Shown in pieces: positions 17,581 to 22,844 of a stretch of DNA of 22,844 nucleotides. Made by a program: the position numbers and the translations under genes. The first letter of the stretch is position 1. Each line of letters opens with the position of its first letter. Source of the DNA: Spirogloea muscicola (taxonomy: Eukaryota > Streptophyta > Zygnematophyceae > Spirogloeales > Spirogloeaceae); contig WELB01000148.1 in NCBI GenBank assembly GCA_009602725.1, positions 97,396 through 120,239 of the forward strand, given 5' to 3'. The notes under the pieces are model-generated. The model made no database searches. It saw nothing but the letters and a program-made list of their open reading frames with translations, and had not been told where the DNA came from.

Positions 17581-19400
17581 ACGATTGACATCACCTGATT
17601 GTCATTTTAAAAAAAGGCCACGGCGGGATAAGCCCGGTGCCGGGCTCCGCGTCGGGCCAGCATGACCATTGGGTTTCGGATCCAACGGCCAGCATGGGCG
17701 GCCGCGATCCGCAAAGAAATGACGTCTTCCAGTAGAGGGCGATGGCTGTGATAGTCATCCCCGAAATTTAAGTTATGTCCTTAGGGGCAATGGCTGCGAA
17801 AGGCCAGAGCGTTGATGCACAAGTTGCACGAAAGAAAGTAAGATCATCCGAAGGCGGCGAGGGCTGCGAAAGTCCGCCGGAAACCAATGTACAAGGTTGG
17901 CAGGGGCCGGGAAGCGCAATAAGGAGACCAGAAAGTGCAACCAACCCAGCTTAGCAAGTAACCCACCCCAAGAAAGGGCGCTCCTCTCGAAGCACAGCGC
18001 CCCATCTTAATGACAAAGTGGACAACGCTGGCTAAATGGTGGAGCCACCGAACAGACTGGAAGATTGTGGTGACTTGACCCCATGACAGGTGCACTTCGA
18101 CTTTGATCAGGGTGCATGAGAGTGCCGTGGCAACATACTGCAAGGTAGAGCATGCTGTCATTGTGTCGACTTGCCTTTCCCTGAGCAGCAGTCTTTGCTG
18201 AAATCTAAGGTCTATGCTTAGCTTGGACCTCAGTACCTTAGTACCTTAGTCTATGATCTAAAAGTTGCTCTGAACGATCCGGTTTCCAGGTTTTAGGAGC
18301 AACTTTAAGACCTTGAAAGCTTCAGTCACATATATGAGGGAGCTGTCATGCGCAAGGGCGTCGACGCGAAATGGCGTCGATGAGTCTAGATAAAGACAAA
18401 TGCTGACGTACTACCCTACGAGATACACAATCCAAACGAAGATATTGGCTACCTTGACCAGCTGTCATGAAGAACAGTCTGATAAGAGGCCAACAATAAC
18501 AATCGTTGTCAGTTGTCAAAGATCACAACACGTGAATAAGTCCAGAGCGGTTACAATTTGACTACGTAGCATAAAAAAGCGCATGATAGTGCCCGGTGAT
18601 CGTTATCCAGTGTAAGGAGTATCGTGGTATCACTGTCTACTTGATGCTTTCACCTAGCACCACGCGTGCGAGACCCCCAATGGGCGGCCGCTATGCTAAG
18701 TGTCCAAACGTTCTCGGGACGAGCCCGCACCTTTTCTGTGTCGTGTACAAAGCAAGCAATGCAGCCAATGGATGCACGCAAGCAATCGGTTTTGAAACGT
18801 GCACTCAAACAATGAGCACAACACTCCAAATGTGAAGACTTGCAAGAACAGTCCAAGTTTACTGCTCACCACACAGATAGAACGACCTCTTGCAGTCGCA
18901 GCCGGTCCGCGCAAGGCTCGCTATGCACGCAGGCCATATGCGTCCCGGGCTACGCTCTCGCGGACGCAGGCGCGAGTGGACGCAGGCGCGGCAGGAGGGT
19001 GAGACTTGCCAAGCGAATTGCCTGGCAGAGGCTGCGCGCCCCGACATGAGCCGGATGCGGTGAAACCCCTAGCGCTACCTGATAGGCCAGATGCGGTCGT
19101 CGGCTACACTGATTGGCTAAGCTGGACTGTCGGCTTTCGTGGGCTGTTCCCGACCCTGAGGCCGACTCAACCGTAGAAGGTGACCTCCAGTAGTCTGTTT
19201 TACGATCGCCCCGCCACCGCTTCAATAGCGCCCACCTTGATGATTTTGTTGGTGGTTGAGGTGCTTGCAGATGGGCTTCCCTCGTTCAGCCATGAACGAT
19301 TTTCGGTGGGTTGGCGTCGTGCGTGGGCCTGGGCCCTTGTAGTCGCTCCGTCGCTGATGTCGTCCGCATTTGATGAGCTGTTGATGTTGTTGTTGTCGTT
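17581..19400. other. Intergenic, repeat-bearing spacer
   Basis: No gene recognised. The part 17600-17730 is GC-rich with short inverted repeats (CCCGGTGCCGGG; arms around GGATC/GATCC at 17678-17710). From 17738 to 17920 it holds copies of the dispersed repeat. A minus-strand frame at 18161-17844 is open for 105 codons, but part of it is that repeat, so I do not call it a gene. A small direct repeat (AGTACCTTAGTACCTTAG) lies near 18231-18249, and GGACGCAGGCGCG occurs twice near 18960-18990. Confidence 0.55.
17738..17920 (+). repeat. Cluster of dispersed-repeat copies
   Basis: Three diverged units starting at about 17738 (GGCGATGGCTGTGATAG), 17786 (GGCAATGGCTGCGAAAGGCC) and 17856 (GGCGAGGGCTGCGAAAGTCC). 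The last continues through ATGTACAAGGT and CCGGGAAGCGC, as does the copy at 11039. The spacing is irregular (48 and 70 nt), so this is either a degenerate tandem array or nested insertions. Confidence 0.6.
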
Positions 19401-19446
19401 GTGAGAGAGAGAAAGGAGAGAGAAAGAAAGAGAAGGAAGAGTGAGA
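19381..19446. repeat. (GTT)n and GA-rich low-complexity tract
   Basis: A GTT-rich run (to about 19400) passes into a GAGA/GAAA polypurine tract ending next to the 74-nt tandem repeat. Confidence 0.9.
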
Positions 19447-19448
19447 CA

Positions 19449-19590
19449 TGGTCCTCCATCCTTAGCGTGAATCGCACACAAAAGTGTATGACCCAACCTA
19501 GGAGGCCACGGAGGGAGAGAAGTGGTCCTCCATCCTTAGCGTGAATCACACACAAAAGTGATGAGTCAGCCTAGGAGGCCACGTGGCAGG
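19449..19590. repeat. 74-nt tandem duplication
   Basis: The block starting TGGTCCTCCATCCTTAGCG at 19449 recurs at 19523. Both copies continue through GTGAATC(G/A)CACACAAAAGTG and CCTAGGAGGCCACG with only a few changes. The second copy ends near 19584-19590. Short frames across it are not coding-like. Confidence 0.9.
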
Positions 19591-19981
19591 CCAAGTTAGC
19601 TGTCCTAGTCAGATCGACACTAATAGAACGTCGACACGGCACGACAGAGCTCGCATGAGTGTCACTGTTCACAGTATCTGAACAATCACCGTGCTAAATA
19701 TGATTCAGTACTCTATGTACATCAGGCTCCTCGCGTCTTATTGTGGAGTGCATAGCTCCACAGACTCGAGCATGACTTCGGTCACACTTTGCGCATTGCA
19801 GCATTGCAGGCTTCACAGATCAGGCTATATTACAAGCAGGGCAGGGTGAGCGAGCCTGCTCCTAGAGCCCCCCTGCAAGTGCAGCCTAGAGTAGTCCAGG
19901 CTTGCAAAAACTCCGAGCTAGCCTCTCCTAAGTGCAACTGAGCACTGATTCCCTTTTGCTACCTAAACAGTACGCACAATC
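19591..19981. other. 3' flank of the BASS gene
   Basis: No gene or repeat was recognised. It lies directly downstream of the BASS stop codon (minus strand) and should contain its 3' UTR. Confidence 0.5.
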
Positions 19982-22844
19982 TTACGTATAAACGGGGGAG
20001 GGCAGCCACCGCTGTGGCACAAGATCCTGGAGGCGATTGCCCTGACCCCAAAAGGCGCCCAGGCTAAGACCCATGACAGCCATGACCACAACTGAGCATG
20101 CAGGCGGGACGGCGTGAGAAGGGCCAAGGAAATTGCAGGCAAGGAGCATGGCGAGCGTGGAGCTCTGCATCCCAGAACAGAGGCTGATCGTCCGCGAAGT
20201 GCGCTGGTCTTGCCTGCGCAACGCAATCAAGCCATATTTTGCATCACAATCTCTTCCTCAAGGTTCACAGATGTCAGTTTGAGCATCCAGCAACAGCAAT
20301 CCCGGCTGCCTCGACAACACGCAACCCAGTGGCTCTAACAGTGCCAGCATGGAATAGGGGGCTGCAGCTCTTGCAAGTCTTGAAAGAGAGGGAAGAGTAA
20401 GACCTGGAGCAATGATGCAGCTGGCAATAAGCAACTAATACAGACACATGTGCACAATATATGTATACTGAAAAGCAACGCAAAATTCAACTCTCCCTTT
20501 CTGGGGGTTCTGTTTCTACAAGCAAGAAGCAATGCAGGTGTAAATGCACCATGAAAGGCGAAACTTACTGCCAAGATGGCACTCGCGAGATCCAGTAACC
20601 GAAGGTGAAAGCCAAAGTGTGGAACGCCAAGACAGGGACCAGTAAACGTGCCCCTCCCAAGGACACTAGCTGTGCTCTGTTGAAGGCCAGCGGGGATCCA
20701 ATGCACAGCGAAGTGCATATCATAGCCATCAAGGGCATGAAGCTCCTCACTCGGTCCACCGCCCCTTTGGCATAGGTATTCAGTCCTAGCCCAAGGATGA
20801 CAGGGAAAATCACAACCTGCACTCATAATGAGCAAGAGTAGAGGTTGAGAATATGACATGCCATCGTACGCCATCCTTCTGCTGCCATTGACGGGACCAG
20901 AAATGCAACAGTCAGTCCAATTATGAAAGAGCAAGAATCGTGAATGGACAATGGGGCTCACACACCTGCAGTATGCTCTTTCCCATGGCAACAACATCGA
21001 CTGGGACGACCGAGCCGATGAGAAACTTCGTGAGGAGCGGCGTCATCAAGACAGACGTGATTGTGGTCAGGCTGGTCAGCACGATGCTGAACGCCACGTC
21101 CCCGTCGCTCAAATAAGTGGCGTAGCTTGAGAGCTGAGCGCCTGCTACTGATGCCGTGAGGATGAGGCCGGCTGCATAAACGGGCGGAACCTGAAAGAGC
21201 GTCGCAACTGCGTACCCAAGCAGGGGCTTCACAATGTATTGCGTGAGGTAACCCACGACCACTGGAAGGGGTCTGTACATAACAGCAAACGACATCCATT
21301 TAGCAGGATGATTGTATAACTTCTGCGGAGGTGTTAGTATGGATTAGGACGACCGGACCCTAGGACGGGTTGGAAGGGGGTACCAGATGAAGGACAAATT
21401 ACCATTACTGTCTGAAGGTCTGTTCTGTGGGGACCCTGCAGACAGCAGATCCAGCAGGGACACTTAGTAGTGCGGGCATCCTGCCAGCGAGTGTCAGCCC
21501 ATCTGCACCTCTGACCGATAAGAGCCAGGACAACGTCTTGGCAACCGAGTCAAGGAGGCAATGTGCAACCCCTGTTTTGACTTTGTTGACCCCCTGAAGT
21601 GAGGAGTCAGCTGTTGGTCAACAGCACACCACTTGCCACCTAGTGATATCTTCCAGCAGAATGATCTGAAGAGGAGGCTCACCTTCGCAGTGCAACCTCG
21701 AAGTCAGAGAGCGACAGCTGCACCCCAATGGACAGCATGATCCCACCCAAGGCTGGAGCATAGTATTTCTTAGTGAACCTGCACAACCATGTCCCATCAA
21801 TGGACACTTCAGTCCTTGCCACATGCAAACCGACCAACAAGCATCAAGCGCACTCGGCTTTTCACGAGGTTGTAGAGAATGTCAAAGACATGCTTCAGCT
21901 GCTACATAGCATCCAACATTGCTATGTCATCTGGGGTGCTCAATCTTTAGTTGCCGTTGCTACAATCATCTGGTGTATGATATCTATCATCTCGTGCTGT
22001 TGTAATTGCATGGAGCTGACAAAGTTATGCTACGCTGTAATGAAGGCACTAACGTTATGCATTCTCTGTTGCAAGGACCTTCTCATTACAGCCCTTATTG
22101 ATGAGGTTAATGAGGAGAATGATGAACAGGAGCAAGATGTACCATGTAAAAGCTGGGGGATGCGACAATGCGACTGCAGCTGTTGCCACTACCACAATTG
22201 GCAGCATCTGAGAGAGTGCCTTGGCTAAGTCAAACTTCCTGCCAAGCTTGTCCCGCTTCCCCTTCCTCCCAAACAATGCCAGCGACACATTCCCTTGCCT
22301 TTCGCAGATGCCAACCTTGCCCAGGGCTATCACTGCTGCCCTCTGTCGCAGCTTTCTATGCATCTGGTCCTGTGTGAGCCCAGCTCCTGCACAAGAACGA
22401 CCAACTTGCCAATACTTGAGTTGCTGCACTGACTTACAGATAAGTCCTCCTTTGACAAACCTTGCATCCTGCGCAAATACGGAGCTTACGTGGTGTATAA
22501 CGATGCAAGTAGAGCATACACACGGACACATCGACAAAGCGCTGCATCCAACATACATCATGCTGAACAACACGCCTTGACGCTGAACATCAGGAGCAAG
22601 CAAGGCAGCAGTGCTGCCACAGCAACTTCGACATTATTAAGCCAGATATATCAGACTCTCTTAATGGTGGCACACTCTTAATGGTGGCACAGCGGCTGCA
22701 TCACCTTCGGTGGAGAAAGAAGCGGTGGCGGTGCTCATGGCGCTCCCGGGGCCGCTCCAGGAGAGCGACGCGCCCGACGGCGAGGCGGCGCAGCGCGGGC
22801 TGTGCGCCTGCCTCGAGCGCCGGCCCGGGTCCCGGTCGCCCGGC
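19982..22844 (-). CDS. BASS-family (bile acid:sodium symporter-like) plastid metabolite transporter
   Basis: Minus-strand exons: 22844(edge)-22705, 22386-22143, 21778-21683, 21272-20966, 20816-20569, 20213-19982 (stop TAA 19984-19982). All phases agree. Counting from the ATG at 22738 the protein has 386 aa, but the same frame is open upstream to the edge with a Ser/Ala/Arg-rich, transit-peptide-like stretch, so the true start may lie outside. Marks: LPIVVVATAAVALSHPPAFTW; FTKKYYAPALGGIMLSIGV then DFEVALRRPLPVVVGYLTQ; VAGAQLSSYATYLSDGDVA (the conserved core); TITSVLMTPLLTKFL; VPVDVVAMGKSILQVV; MICTSLCIGSPLAFNR; and TISLCSGMQSSTLAMLLA. About nine or ten membrane spans are expected. The pattern is closest to plant BASS5/BASS6-type proteins of the plastid envelope, which carry organic acids (BASS6: glycolate export in photorespiration). 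The substrate is inferred at most; the BASS family call is firm. Confidence 0.88.
22658..22691. repeat. 17-nt tandem duplication in first BASS intron
   Basis: CTCTTAATGGTGGCACA occurs twice head to tail, exactly, a few bases inside the first intron next to its donor (22704). Confidence 0.95.

Noticed and set aside
17678-17710. Inverted repeat around GGATC/GATCC as a transposon end
   Set aside because: The arms are short and imperfect and no transposase or target-site duplication was found.
17844-18161. 105-codon minus-strand frame
   Set aside because: Part of it is the dispersed repeat, with no family motif or splice context.
22370-22386. BASS second exon starting at 22369 (after CACACAG), possibly with an extra 31-nt exon near 22425-22460
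   Set aside because: The phase does not match the first exon. The acceptor CTTGTGCAG (exon from 22386) does match and has a better pyrimidine tract.

Overview
This is a stretch of eukaryotic nuclear DNA from the green lineage, most likely a streptophyte alga or an early-diverging land plant. Genes are cut by many GT-AG introns (about 90 to 690 nt), exons are GC-richer than introns, and the recognisable proteins have plant-type relatives: a secreted A1 aspartic protease, plant LRR repeats on 72-nt phase-2 exons, a DUF642 cell-wall domain, a plant-type inositol kinase of the pfkB family, a TPT/nucleotide-sugar translocator and a plastid-type BASS transporter. The species assignment is inference; no organelle, bacterial, phage or CRISPR signal was seen. 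All gene models below were built by hand by matching splice sites, phases and conserved residues; none is backed by transcripts.

Layout. (1) 1-7740, + strand: a pyrimidine-rich leader with a polyglycine-encoding uORF, then a long gene. Its exons encode a signal peptide, a complete A1 aspartic protease, an LRR N-terminal cap, about eight LRRs, a sequon-rich Ser/Thr/Asn linker, a Pro-rich segment and a DUF642 domain. The usual reading would be two genes, but only 158 nt separate the protease stop from the LRR-cap exon, the C-terminal tail of the protease exon itself looks like the start of the LRR cap, and a phase-correct intron joins them. I therefore model a single gene of about 1283 residues. 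(2) 8093-9576: no gene seen. (3) 9577-12059, - strand: a myo-inositol kinase-like pfkB gene whose 5' part falls in a 630-nt run of N (11394-12023). (4) 12189-15312 (possibly to 15891), + strand: a seven- or eight-exon TPT/NST sugar-phosphate or nucleotide-sugar translocator, head to head with the kinase. (5) 16388-17233, - strand: an unrecognised Pro/Ala-rich ORF of 281 aa. (6) 17234-19981: repeat-rich spacer with purine tracts, a 22-nt and a 74-nt tandem repeat, and copies of a dispersed repeat that also occurs in the kinase intron. (7) 19982-22844, - strand: a six-exon BASS-type transporter, running off the right edge in its first exon.

Working together: the only clear structural link is the divergent kinase/translocator pair, whose start codons lie 129 nt apart, so they probably share a promoter. 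The other genes need not be functionally connected. The most interesting object is the predicted protease-LRR-DUF642 extracellular protein: a peptidase joined to two modules normally found in cell-wall or apoplast proteins.
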